Shown in pieces: positions 1-10,889 of a stretch of DNA of 64,000 nucleotides. A model generated the notes under the pieces. It was not told the DNA's origin. It worked only from the letters and a program-made list of their open reading frames with translations, and made no database searches. The position numbers and the translations under genes were made by a program. The DNA comes from Siphonodentalium dalli (taxonomy: Eukaryota > Mollusca > Scaphopoda > Gadilida > Siphonodentaliidae), in contig CP136068.1 of NCBI GenBank assembly GCA_032622095.1, positions 131,261,989-131,325,988 on the forward strand, read 5' to 3'. Position 1 is the stretch's first letter. The number at the start of each line of letters is the position of its first letter.

Positions 1-288
1 ATCCGTTTGCATCGGCGCAAACTTCAGAACAACACTGAGCGTTCGGACAAGCGAACACTGCATGGGCAGTATAATGTCAGTCTGCATTACTTATAATTCT
101 ATTTGAATTACCGGTGATATGCAGATAAATTCGCCATTTAATAATTGAAACAAATATAATACAAAGCCAATATATATATATCGCCGATATATATCAATAA
201 GCATCCATACAATCCTAGAATACATCAATATCACATCTGCCTCTGCGCATACGATCAAAAAACCAAACTTGATTTGTTCGAACACGAC
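1..288. other. AT-rich sequence, no gene seen
   Basis: I see no coding signal or recognisable repeat apart from a short TATA-rich stretch near 170-200. The 64-residue open frame on the minus strand resembles no family. Confidence 0.4.
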
Positions 289-1030
289 ACTGTACTGACA
301 GTGAGCATAAGATAGACCCGTTTACACCATTGTGAATAACCACTGTTACTCGGTTTCATCTGGAACAATTTACGAGTCTCAAATTTCCATATATCCACAA
401 GTAATTCCAATGGTAATTCGTATTCCAATTACACACCATGCAGATAACAAGATACACTGTAAATGCACTGGATACATTGCACTTCAACATACAACTGATG
501 CGATGTGATAATATATGTTGCATACGGCCAGTCGGATCTACTGTAGAAAGACTATTCGAGTCTTAAAACACAACAATATATTACTCTACATGTAATACTG
601 ATTTATGAAACATAATATATCCAATATATATACATGTATATACAATCATATTATACAATCATACTGTACTGACAGTGAGCATAATATAGACCCGTTTACA
701 CCATTGTGAATAACCACGATTACTCGGTTTCAACTGGAAAAATTTACGAATCTCAAATTTCCATATATCCACAAGTAAATCCAACTGGTAATTCGTATTC
801 CAATTACACACCATGCAGATAACAAGATACACTGTAGATGCAGTGGATACTCTGCACTTCAACATACAACTGATGCAATATGATAATATATGTTGCATAC
901 GGCCAGTCGGATCTACTTTAGAAAGACTATTCGAGTCTTAACACACTACGATATATTACTCTACATGTAATACTGAGTTATGAAAATAATATTTCCAATA
1001 TATATATACAATCATATTATACAATCATCA
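289..1030. repeat. 374-bp tandem duplication (two copies)
   Basis: The sequence starting TGTACTGACAGTGAGCATAA at 291 recurs at 665, an offset of 374 bp. The two copies (289-662 and 663-1030) remain collinear to their ends with scattered substitutions and short indels. Both copies end in a TATATATACA-type stretch followed by ATTATACAATCAT. No coding frame is conserved between them, so this looks like a non-coding local duplication. What was duplicated is unknown. Confidence 0.85.
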
Positions 1031-1377
1031 TGGATTTCACAATAAAAGACAACATGAACCATAATGTTACTACGGTACGTGGCCGGCCATAGATAAAAAC
1101 CCGTAGGATAAAACACCTATGGAAACCTGTGACACCAAACCAATGCCAAGTAACAACTTATACCGTCCGATCTCTACCATATCTGTCGATCGGTACCTTA
1201 CCTCAGTGTCGGCTTATCACTGGCAACATTATTTCATGCACACAAACCACTCCCTACATTTTCTCTAAATCGGTGTCAGCAAATGAGCTAATACATGACA
1301 TGTATTTCAACATTTCCCATACAAAGACATGTATTGATTTGATTCATGAATAACTATCAGATTCATTGCAATGCGGA
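1031..1377. other. Unassigned spacer
   Basis: I see no supported gene here. A 74-codon open frame at 1129-1353 has no recognisable domain and no splice context. Confidence 0.35.
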
Positions 1378-3228
1378 TATATGTTAATATTGACATGTAG
1401 ATGGGAACGAGTCATTTTGGGGTTGTTCGGCCAATAAACATGGCCGCCAGCAGCCATCTTGGATTTTACTCTTTGCATGACTAAATCCTTTGGCGCGGGC
1501 TACAGGTCGTAGCTTTGATCAGAACATCATGAAATTTGTCATGGATGTTAACAATGACATGTAGATGGGAACGAGTGATTTTGGAGTTGTTCGGCCGAAA
1601 ACCATGGCCGCCAGCAGCCATCTTGGATTTTACTCTTTGCATGACTAAATCCTTTGGCCCGGGCTACAGGTCGTACCTTTGGTCTGATCTTTATGAAATT
1701 TGTCATGAATGTTGACATTGACATGTAGATGGGAACGAGTAATTTTGGGGTCATTCGGCCTAAAAACATGGCCGCTGGCAGCCATCTTGGATTTCAAGAT
1801 TCAATCCATTGGCGCGGGCTACAGATCGTACTGTTCGCCTGATCATCATGAAATTTGTCATTGATGTTAATAATGACATGTAGATGGGAACGAGTGATTT
1901 TGGTGTCGTTCGGCCAAAAAACATGGCCGCCAGCAGCCATCTTGTATTTTACTCTTTGCATGACTAAATCCTTTGGCGCGGGCTACAGGTCGTACCTTTG
2001 GTCTGATCTTTATCAAATTTGTCATGAATGTTGACATTGACATGTAGATGGGAACGAGTCATTTTGGGGTCATTCGGCCAAAAAACATGGCCGCTGGCAG
2101 CCATCTTGGATTTCAAGATTCAATCCATTGGCGCGGGCTACAGGTCGTACTGTTCGTCTGATCATCATGAAATTTGTCATGGATGTTAACACTGACATGT
2201 AGATGGGAACGAGTGATTTTGGAGTCGTTCGGCCAAAAAACATGGCCGCCAGCAGCCATCTTGGATTTTACTCTTTGCATGACTAAATCCTTTGGCGCGG
2301 GCTATAGGTTGCCTTTGGTCTAATCTTTATAAAATTTGTCATGAACGTTGACATTGACATGTAGATGGGAACGCATCATTGTCGGGTCATTCGGCCAAAA
2401 AACATGGCTGCTGGCGGCCATCTTGGATTTCAAAATTCATTCCATTGGCGCGGGCTACAGGTCGTACTGTTCATCTGATCATCATGAAATTTGTCATGAA
2501 TGATAACAATGACATGTAGATGGGATCGAATCATTTTGGGGTCATTTGGTCAAAAAACATGGCCACCAGCAGCCATCTTGGATTTTACTCTTTGCATGAC
2601 TAAATCCTTTGGTGCGGGCTACAGGTCGTAGCTTTGGTCAAATGGTCATGAAATTTGTCATTAATTATAACAATGACATGTAGATGGGAACGAGTCGTTT
2701 TGGGGTCATTCGGTCAAAAAACATTGCCACCAGCATTTTACTTTTTGCATGACTAAATCCTTTGGCGTGGGCTACAGGTCATACCTTTGGTCTGATATTT
2801 ATTAAATTTGTCATGAATGTTGACATTGACATGTAGATGGGAACGAATCATTGTGGGGTCATTCGGCCAAAAAACATGGCTGCCAGCGGCCATCTTGGAT
2901 TTCAAAATTCAATCCATTGGCGCGGTCTACAGGTCGTACTGTTCGTCTGATCATCATGAAATTTGTATGTCGTAGCTTTGGTCAGATCTTCAGAAAATTT
3001 GTCATGGATGTTAACAATTATACGTAGATGGGAACGAGTTCTTTTGGGGTCAATTGGCCAAAAAAAATGGCCACCAGCAGCCATCTTGTATTTTACTCTT
3101 TGCATCACTAAATCCTTTGGCGCATGTTAGACATTTCAATTAGCACCTTTCCTATTCCTCCATTTACTGTCAACCATTAAATTATTCCCCTACCTAAGTT
3201 GAGCTACAGTGTCATTGACACTTTCATT
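1378..3228 (+). mobile_element. Pearl-like element (family M), copy 1, 5'-truncated, about 11 core monomers
   Basis: About eleven tandem monomers of roughly 160 bp, each with GACATGTAGATGGGAACGAG, a CATGGCCGCCAGCAGCCATC-type block and a GGCGCGGGCTACAGGTCGTA block. The array ends in a unique 3' tail (about 3120-3228) that closes with a small hairpin AGTGTCATTGACACT. The same tail ends the larger copy at 10890-16519, so this is a mobile element with an internal tandem core and not a plain satellite. The 5' terminal region seen at 10890-10995 is missing here. The architecture recalls bivalve pearl/Helitron-related elements; that class assignment is an inference. Confidence 0.8.
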
Positions 3229-3239
3229 ATTGTTTTGTT

Positions 3240-3254
3240 GGGGGGGGGGGGGGT
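3240..3254. repeat. Poly-G tract
   Basis: An uninterrupted G run of about 15 bases. It is a possible quadruplex former and a likely place for length errors in assembly. Confidence 0.9.
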
Positions 3255-3590
3255 GACTGGAAGTTAACTGAATAACATTTGCATGTGTGTCAAATGTATA
3301 ATCCATCATAATCACCTTAATAATCATTGAAATAATAACACTGAGAATAGTCCACAAAGTGTTCAAATATGCTGAAAATTTAGGCAAACTACAAGTCGGT
3401 TGTCTTTTTTCATGATTATCAATGATATTCAACATAGAAACATCCCATGATATTTTGTTTCGAATGTGAGAAAATTGCCTACTGGTTTTTGAATGAAAAT
3501 CCATTATGGCAAGCATGATTAGTAGAATACGCAGCCCTTAACATCTTCACTGGAAGAATCTGTGTTATCCAGAAACACGCATTTCAAGTT
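3255..3590. other. Unassigned spacer
   Basis: No gene recognised. An open frame on the minus strand (3190-3516) runs into the poly-G tract and has no family resemblance. Confidence 0.35.
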
Positions 3591-3709
3591 CAGAAAGCTC
3601 TCAGTGTAATGGCATGAATGGCAACAAGCCATACTCCCGACTAAATCCTGAAAAGTTACCCATAATTCTGCTGTGGTTGAGGAGTCGATTATTTAGAGCA
3701 TTACTGTAC
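3591..3709. mobile_element. Family A miniature element, one arm only
   Basis: The right arm of the palindromic family A element described at 37973-38189. It runs from the central GGCAACAAGCCAT block to the terminal GCATTACTGTA. The left arm is reduced to a few bases. Confidence 0.75.
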
Positions 3710-3877
3710 ATGTATGGATCTAGTAGTAAAGTGGCATTTTTAAGTTTTAATCGGGGTGTGAATCAGTTAATAAATATATTTATACCACGATCGCCTATCT
3801 TACTATATAAATAAAGCCATCTGTTTTATTTTACATTGAATCAACACCTGTTGATTAAACGTGCCTACTGTTGATTA

Positions 3878-4043
3878 AACTTCGCAGAGTGGATTAAACT
3901 TTCTCCATACAATTTGAACGGAAAAGTGTTGATCCATCGCATTGTAAAGATCGTGGCATAAACTTCGCAGAGTGGATTAAACTTTCTCCATACAATTTGA
4001 ACGGAAAAGTGTTTATCCATCGCATTGTAAAGATCGTGGCATA
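3878..4043. repeat. 83-bp tandem duplication
   Basis: The block beginning AACTTCGCAGAGTGGATT occurs at 3878 and again at 3961, with almost identical sequence through TCGTGGCATA. Confidence 0.85.
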
Positions 4044-4044
4044 A

Positions 4045-4200
4045 ACAAAATATACGCATAGTATTTCTGAATAACAAATTTAATCCACGAGTGGGATTGG
4101 CGATTTACACCACTCGCTGAATCGAAGCTCGTGGTGTAAATCGCCAATCCCACTCGTGGATTAAATTTGTTATTTAGAAACACTATGAGTATATTCTATA
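4045..4200. repeat. Large hairpin / inverted repeat
   Basis: Perfectly complementary 44-nt arms at 4070-4113 and 4131-4174 flank a 17-nt loop. Imperfect pairing extends outward to about 4045 and 4200. This is typical of a fold-back or miniature inverted-repeat element. It lies directly next to the 83-bp duplication. Confidence 0.85.
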
Positions 4201-4261
4201 TTTATTACATGATCCGACCCTTATTCCATTCAGTAAACTCATTCTATAAATTATTCGTTGC

Positions 4262-4584
4262 TTAACCCTTTACCCAACAAAACGGCCAAAACCGGCCAAA
4301 TAAAGCTTCAACAGCCTAAAATATCTTCGGTCTGTCTCAATAGAACCATACAAATATGGATATCATTGGAACCGGCTCCTTGACCACATTGTGATAGTTA
4401 CAGTTATGCCCTGTGCCAATGCATTCTCTTATATATGCGAGTCGACCATAGGTCGCCTCGCATATAAAAAAAATCTTTTTTTAACACTTTTTACCATGTT
4501 AAGCCAATGCATTCTCCCATAGGTCGCCTCGCATATATAAGAGAATGCATTGGCACAGGGCCATTCTGTTGGGTAAAGGGTTAA
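4262..4584. mobile_element. TTAA-flanked piggyBac-like miniature element, family B copy 1
   Basis: TTAA at 4262-4265 is followed by CCCTTTACCCAAC. The other end is GTTGGGTAAAGGG followed by TTAA at 4581-4584. TTAA target duplication and CCCTTT-type inverted ends are characteristic of the piggyBac superfamily. The inside carries two arms of a palindrome containing CCAATGCATTCTCTTATATA. No transposase is present, so it is non-autonomous. Confidence 0.8.
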
Positions 4585-5403
4585 CAGAAAATTGTATTAT
4601 TATGCGCAAACGTGACCTTTTACTTCTGGTTTGTCATCTGTTTATATTCCGTCTCAATATGCTATGGCTTCCAATATTTGTCCAACAAACTCTAATGAAT
4701 GAATAGTTTGACAAGTTATTTCATTAAATTTATACCATTAAAAAGAGTCTTTATTTATCTGTGACTATTTCTTTACGCTGGCAAACAATTAATGCATAAT
4801 TACGTGAAACGTCATCATATGCCTTATAGAACCAGATGTTAGTTTCATGTCCCGTTTGTTGATTTAAGTATATTTTCTCGAGGTATTGGATCATGTAATA
4901 AATAGAATATGCAACTCGTCCCCAATTTAAAGTGTAATTTACAAATCGTCCAGTAAATTAGGTCTGGACCTCGCCAAAGGCTCGGACCAGACCTAATTTA
5001 CTGGACTCGTTTTGTAACTTCCGCTATAAACTGGGGACTTTTCATAGATCCTCTATGTATGATATAACCCGCTACTTGCCCCAAGTCTGTATTTCTTATA
5101 CAGATACGCAAGCGGTTATAACCTATACTTAGTAATTGCAATGTTTTTGGCGGCCCAATAATCAGAGGTGCCTTGTAGTTAAATTAATATGTATATATAT
5201 AAAAGCCAAGTGTTTGTGTCTGACTTTTGGTCACTGGCCTTCCTCAGTGATGATCCAAAATAGACTTTCGGCTACATGTTACAACGTTACTTCACTAAAT
5301 CTATTGTCGAGTAGATATTATATATTAAATGCTTATTTATCCTCGGTGAGATACCATGCATACCTCAATTGCAGATTATACATACTCAGTATGTATATTT
5401 CAG
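4585..5403. other. Intronic or upstream sequence with one hairpin
   Basis: The only structure seen is a near-perfect hairpin at 4948-5006, with arms GTCCAGTAAATTAGGTCTGG and its complement, inside a wider inverted repeat (about 4920-5036). No exon was recognised, although an upstream exon of the ankyrin gene ending with two bases of a split codon is expected somewhere to the left. Confidence 0.5.
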
Positions 5404-5533
5404 ACCTCTACATGATGCTATAGATATGCTAGCTTCACCGCTGAATGACGAGATCAGAGATGATGCTCAAATAATCGTCGATAGCCCAGAGTTAGTGCAG
5501 AGATACATGGATCATGAGAACAGATATTTTCAG
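5404..5533 (+). CDS. Ankyrin-repeat protein, internal exon (exon 1 seen in window)
   Basis: Acceptor TTTCAG ends at 5403 and donor GTGTGT starts at 5534. The first base completes a codon split with a missing upstream exon. It is probably ACA (Thr), which would restore the classic ankyrin helix start TPLHDAI. The exon then reads PLHDAIDML, followed by an acidic segment (NDEIRDDAQIIVDSPELVQR) and MDHENRYFQ, and ends in phase 0, which joins to TPLLLAVQ at 16900. Ankyrin repeats are protein-binding scaffolds, so no specific partner can be inferred. The exon is part of a 147-codon open frame, but the frame beyond 5533 runs into repeat DNA and is intronic. A Helitron-like element starts about 17 bp after the donor. 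Confidence 0.72.
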
Positions 5534-6022
5534 GTGTGTAAATACCACAGTTGTTATACCCCCCGCAACGAAGTTAGGGGGGTTATACTGGAGTCAGCTT
5601 GTCCGTCAGTCCGTCCGTCGTCCGTCCGTCCGTCGGCGTCGTCCGTCATCCGTCCGTGGACACAAATTTGTCCGGAGCTTTTCTCAGTCGTTTTTTTATC
5701 AATTTCCGTGAAACTTGGCACAGACATCAACCACCATGGGAACTTTTGCACCTGCGATTATGACGTCTGTTGGACTTTTTCTAGTGGAGTTATCCCCCCT
5801 TTTTCGACTTAGAAAATTTTCACAACATGTATACTTTTGTCCGAGCTTTTATTCCTACATTTTTCAGTCAATTTTTTTAAAACGTGGCACAGATATTTAG
5901 TACCATGGGAACTTGTGCACTTGCGATTATGACGTCTGTCCGACATTTTTTGGTGGAGTTATCCCCCTTTTTTTATTTAGAAACTTTTTTTGCAACATTC
6001 ATAATTTTGTCCGAGCTTTTAT

Positions 6023-9000
6023 TAGCTCACCTGAGACGATGTCTCCGGTGGAGCTATAGTCATCACTCCTCGTCCGTCGTCCGTCCGTCCATCCATCCGT
6101 CCATCCGTCCGTCTGTCAACAATTCTTTGAACATCTTCTCCTCTGAAACCGGAAGACCGAATTGGTTCATATTTGGTGTGGATGTTCCCTAGGTGACTCT
6201 CGTTCAGATTTGTTCAAATGAGGTCACTGGGTCAAATAGTTGCGAAGCCAGGGCCATAACTCTATTCCTCCATAGTAATTCTTACAACGACTTCTTGTTC
6301 AGAACCATTGGGCCGAATTAGCTAATATTTGGTATGGAGGGTCCTTGGGTCACTGGTGTTCAGATTTGTTCAAATGAGGTCACCCGGTCAATTAGTTGAG
6401 AAACCAGGGCCATAACTCATAGTAATTCTTACAATGACTTCTTCCACAAAAATATTGCGCCGAATTAGCTTATATTTGGTACTGAGGGACCTTCGGTGAC
6501 TGGGAATCAGATTTGTTCAAATTGGGTCACTGGGTCAATTAGGGGCAGAGCCAGGGACATAACTCTAAAAACCAAAAAATAACATTTTTGCATTTTGATC
6601 ATATTTGGGGTGGATGTTCCCTAGGTGACTGTCATTAATATTTGTTCAAATGAGGTCACTGTGTCAAACAGTTGCGAAACCAGGGCCATAACTATATTCC
6701 TCCTTGGTAATTCTTATAACGACTTCTTGTCAATAACCATTAAGCCGATTTAGTTTATATTTGGTATGTGGGGTCATTGAATGACTGGGGTTCAGATTTG
6801 TTCAAATGGGGTCACTGGCTCAAATAGTGGTGGAGCTAGGGCCATAATTTCCCAAAAAATAATAAAAAATTCAGGAACTCCTTGATCAATTTAACATACA
6901 AACAAAAAATATCACCCCTCCCCCACATGACCCAGAACCCCACCCCCAACCAACAGCATTCCACCCTATCTCATATCCTAACTCACAGGTAAATAAAGTA
7001 TATTTATTTAAATTCCCATTACAAGGCAACTCTCCTATGAACTGATAGACATGGCAAGGCAGATAGAGAGATAAAGATTCTGCAGCCTTAGACAGAGTCC
7101 CCAGGGAGTGTATTCATGTCATCCATAATTTAAATGAGATTAATGGTGTTATCAATGAAGCACCCTTGTTGTTTATATTGTCACTCAGTGGTCATTAAAA
7201 TCAGATTAATTTCATTTTCTCAAAGAGTGCCTGGCAGAGCCAGAATGAGGTTCCCAGAGGGTGAATTTAGTGACGCTATCCTACACAGCAGGCTAGCATA
7301 ACCAAATACACCCTCTGAGAACCTTATTCCGCTTAGGCCTCATCTTCTGGGAATTATCTAGAGTCTCAAGATCTCATTCTGCTTAGGCCTCATCTTCTGG
7401 GAAGTATCTATAGTATCAAATTTACATTGTTGTTAGTTAAATTTCCCTTCTAGTAAGTTTCTGTATCCCTTAATTTGCAGAAGATAAAATTCATGATTGA
7501 GGTGCCCAATGGGTGAACAACACCAATTTCAACTGGGGAACTTCAATCTTATTCTAGGTCTTCCATAGCAGTTGAGGGCCTTATCAGAATGAGGTCCCCA
7601 GAGGGTGAATTTAGTGATACTAGCCCGCTGTGCAGGATAGCCTCACTAAATTCACCCTCTGGGTACCTCATTCTGCAAATAACAGACAGACTATTTCAAA
7701 GCTTGATTCAAGGCTAGCATCACCAAATTCACCATTTGGGGACCTCATTCTGCTTAGGCCTCATCTTCTGGGAAGTATCTATAGTATCAAATTTACATTG
7801 TTGTTAGTTAAATTTCCCTTCTAGGAAGTTTCTATATCCCCTAATTTGCAGAAGATAAAATTCATAATTGAGGGGCCCAATGGGTGAACATCACCAACTT
7901 CAACTGGGGAAATTCAATTTTATTCTAGGTCTTCCATAGCAGTTGAGGACTTTATCAGAATGAGGTCCCCAGAGGGTGAATTTAGCGTCACTAAATTCAC
8001 CCTCTGGGGACCTCACTCTGCAAATGACAGACACACTATCACACTATTTCAAGGCTTGTTGTATAATACATTGTGTTGCTTGAGGCCAGGCATACACAAT
8101 GTAGGAACAGACACGCTTTTTGTGATGCTATCCGGCACAGCAGGCTAGCATCACCAAATTCACCCTCTGACGACCTCATTCTGCTTAGGCCTCATCTTCT
8201 GGGAAGTATCTATAGTATCAAATTTACATTGTTGTTAGTTAAATTTCCCTTCTAGGAAGTTTCTATATCCCCTAATTTGCAGAAGATAAAATTCATAAAT
8301 GAGGTGCCCAATGGGTGAATATCACCAACTTCAAATGGGGAACTTAATTTTTATCCTTATCAGATTTGTGAAAATGGGATCACAAAGTCAAATAAGGGCA
8401 GAGCAAGAGACTTAACTATTTCACTACATAGTAATTCTTAAAATATGTTTGCAAGAACTAGTTGGCTTATATAGAATGGAATGTTCTTCCTTGACTGCAA
8501 TTCAGATTTTTTTAATGGGGTCACCTGGTCAAATAGGGGCCAATATGCTTCCTTCACAAGGACCATCAGGTCTATTTGACTGATATTTATGATATGTATG
8601 AAGGGTTCTTTGGTGTCTGGGATTCAAATTTATTCAGATGGGGTCACCAGGTTAAAAGGGTGGGACCAGGGACATAACTATATGTCTCTATAGTAATTCT
8701 TAAAATGTCTTCTCAAGGGATTTTGGACTATTTAGCTTACATATAGTATGGAGGAATCAGGAAGATCCTTTAGTGACTGAGATACAGATTTGTTAAAATG
8801 AGGTCAACCTGTCAAGAAATGGCAGTCTATGGGGAGTTAACACTTTTGTGTCCAATAAAATCATAGAAATGCCAAATTCATTAAAACATCTACCTTGGAA
8901 CCACCTGACTGATTGGTCTGACATACATGTATTGTGTTTTGGGTCCATGGATAATTGGGCTTCAAACATGTTTAAATGGTTTTAGAAAAAGGCGCTTGTG

Positions 9001-9319
9001 AGATTGGAAATTTCCAACAATTGAGAAAGTTTGAGGTGTCGGTTGTGAAATTCCAACCTAAGACTTGGGAGTCTGGATCCCGGTCGGGAGGGGACTTGTT
9101 GAGCTGGAGGAGGGGGGTGATCAGTAGTGTACAGTTGGCAATTTCAAGGTGGTTTTTTACCAAGCTACATACTTGAAGTCTCTCTAGCCACATATCCTGT
9201 TTAAATCTACTTCTTTTAAAGTGATTATGAAAAGTGCTCACTGTTTTGGTCTCCAGAGTCCCAGTCTTATCAGTCTTTGCAGTCTGGTGAGCGACCCCAC
9301 AGTCATTGACTGTCTTGTT
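6023..9319 (+). mobile_element. Helitron/pearl-like element family H nested in family G
   Basis: The start AGCTCACCTGAGACGATG and a GTCCGTC-rich 5' region lead into degenerate ~150-bp core units containing CAGATTTGTTCAAATGAGGT and CCAGGGCCATAACTC (6120-6880, resuming at 8340-8830). The 3' end is about GTGAGCGACC...TGTCTTGTT at 9288-9319. The family G sequence broken at 6022 (CTTTTATT) resumes at 9320 with CCTACATTTTT, as in the intact neighbouring unit, so the insertion is well bounded. It sits at a TT dinucleotide, as Helitron-like elements often do. It is itself interrupted by family E sequences. Confidence 0.65.
7226..8345. mobile_element. Cluster of family E miniature elements (three partial or complete copies)
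   Basis: Repeated blocks of family E: hairpins with GAGGTCCCCAGAGGGTGAAT and its complement, the spacer GAAGTATCTATAGTATCAAA, and terminal ATGACAGACACACTATTTCA. Copies can be read at about 7226-7705, 7710-8060 and 8085-8345. The order suggests tandem insertion or recombination between copies. No coding capacity. Confidence 0.75.
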
Positions 9320-9706
9320 CCTACATTTTTCGGTCAATGTTTTTTAATCTTGGCACTGATATTTAGTACCATGGGAACCTGTGCACCTGCGATTATGACG
9401 TCTGTCCGACATTTTTTGGTGGAGTTATTCCCCTTTTACAACTTAGAATTTTTTTCGCAACATACATAATTTTGTCCAAGCTTTTATTCCTACATTTTTC
9501 GGTCAATAGGTTTAAGATTAGGGTTATGGTTGTACACCTGCAATGGGAACTGTTATTTTATTATTTTAACTAAATGTTTACTGACATGTGAAACATCTTA
9601 GTATTTTAAAAACAGGGGGGTATCCGTAGTCCCATTGGGACAGTCACACCTCTAGTTGGAAACTCTTATCAAAATCTGCCAATAAATACACATACGATTA
9701 CTTTAA

Positions 9707-9800
9707 CTAGGGCTGCCATGATTAAGGGGATAATCGGTTAACTGTTAATAAAGTGGATAATCTATTACCATTTTGGTAAATGATTAATCGACATTATTGT
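9707..9800. mobile_element. Possible hAT-type element end
   Basis: TAGGGCTGCCATGATTAAGG resembles the terminal sequence of many animal hAT elements. No partner end was found, so only a fragment is claimed. Confidence 0.3.
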
Positions 9801-10223
9801 ATGGCATCTTTTATTTTCCAGTCACGCTGTCGAAGATTAACGTGCATTGGTCCTTGCTTGTCATAAATATACAGTATTTTAACAAAATGGACATTTCCCC
9901 ACCCGATAATTCCCCACCGGACATTTCCCCACCTTCCATTTGTTGATCACCACGCGTGCTTCTAATCATAGCCTGTAACGACTCTTCAGATTTTCGAATT
10001 TTGACTTGTTGGGGATTTAAAGTGGTTAACGTCACAAAATCTGGCGAATCATTTTGGATTTTCAGTGTTACATTCAAGAGGGATATCTAATTGATTGAGA
10101 GGAAGAAACATTTTTACAAATTAGAACATTTTTTATGCTGAATTAGATTGAAATAAGTAGTGGTAGTGGGAGTCTCCAGTTGACTCTGAATTGGCCAGCT
10201 TTCCATACTTGTCTATATTATTA
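9801..10223. other. Unassigned intronic sequence
   Basis: No gene recognised. There is a short degenerate direct repeat around 9890-9935 (GACATTTCCCCACC-type). The minus-strand 88-codon frame over it is low complexity. Confidence 0.35.
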
Positions 10224-10580
10224 TTAAAGATGCATAATCAGATATTGATTTTGGAAATCTATTATTTTTCACCACCGATAATTTTTAGTGGCCAGTAAAA
10301 GAACGACGAGAATACGGTGTCCAACCAAATTGCAGATGAAGATGGATAACTCTAAAATCAAGTGGCTTTTTTGTGTCAGATATTTGACAAACCGGCAAAC
10401 TTTTGTTGAACAAAATATTGATAAATAACAGGTTTTGGGCAATTTTATACTATAGTTTACTGTGGTTAGCATTATTTTTGGGCAATTAATCAATTCTAAT
10501 AACTGAAGCGGCATTTAAAAAGACATTCTTGTTGGAATCTGATTACAAGGGGACCATCGAATCAGATTGAGTACCTTTAA
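10224..10580. mobile_element. TTAA-flanked miniature element family N, diverged copy
   Basis: TTAA plus AGATGCATAATC opens the element at 10224, and GATTGAGTACCT plus TTAA closes it at 10577-10580. Internal blocks such as GGCAATTAATCAATTCTAAT match the copy at 35260-35636. The right terminus is identical to the end that recurs in every monomer of the 42681-64000 minisatellite. Confidence 0.65.
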
Positions 10581-10889
10581 AGTGATGCTGTGTATTTATT
10601 GGTGGATTTTGATAATAATTTCCAACAATTGAGGTACAAACCTGTCTTTCGATTTTCAGATGAGCTTTCACTTTTGCACAACATCTATCTTGCAATTTAC
10701 ATTTTTCTTGGAGTTCATTAAAGCTAACCATGACGCTCTAGGGAGTAAATAAAAATTGTAAAATGTTGCAACATATGTGCATGAAAACGTTAGCAGAACA
10801 ACTAATTTTCTCAGTAAATTATGAAGCCTTCAAACATATAGTAGGTATATGGAAATTCCAATGTAATGTGTAGTCATGTGGTGAAATTA
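10581..10889. other. Unassigned intronic sequence
   Basis: Nothing recognisable was seen on either strand. Confidence 0.35.

Larger units (their letters stand above)
5551..9656 (+). mobile_element. Helitron/pearl-like element family G, split by a nested insertion
   Basis: It begins with a small hairpin around CCCCCCGCAACGAAG and a GTCCGTC-rich stretch. Tandem core units of ~155-165 bp follow (about 5690-5860 and 5870-6022, resuming at 9320), each with ACCATGGGAAC and GATTATGACGTCTGT. It ends near 9613-9656 with GGTATCCGTAGTCCCATT and CACACCTCTAGTT. The core is interrupted between 6022 and 9320 by family H. A diverged fragment of the same family lies at 32330-32600. Non-coding; it sits in the intron after the 5404-5533 exon. 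Confidence 0.7.

Noticed and set aside
3190-3516. 108-codon minus-strand open frame
   Set aside because: It includes translation of a homopolymer run and of the 3' tail of a repeat element. No family similarity was seen.
5534-5812. Extension of the first ankyrin exon to a 147-codon frame
   Set aside because: A good GT donor follows at 5534, and the sequence beyond is a GTCCGTC-rich repeat element translated as serine/arginine-rich peptide.
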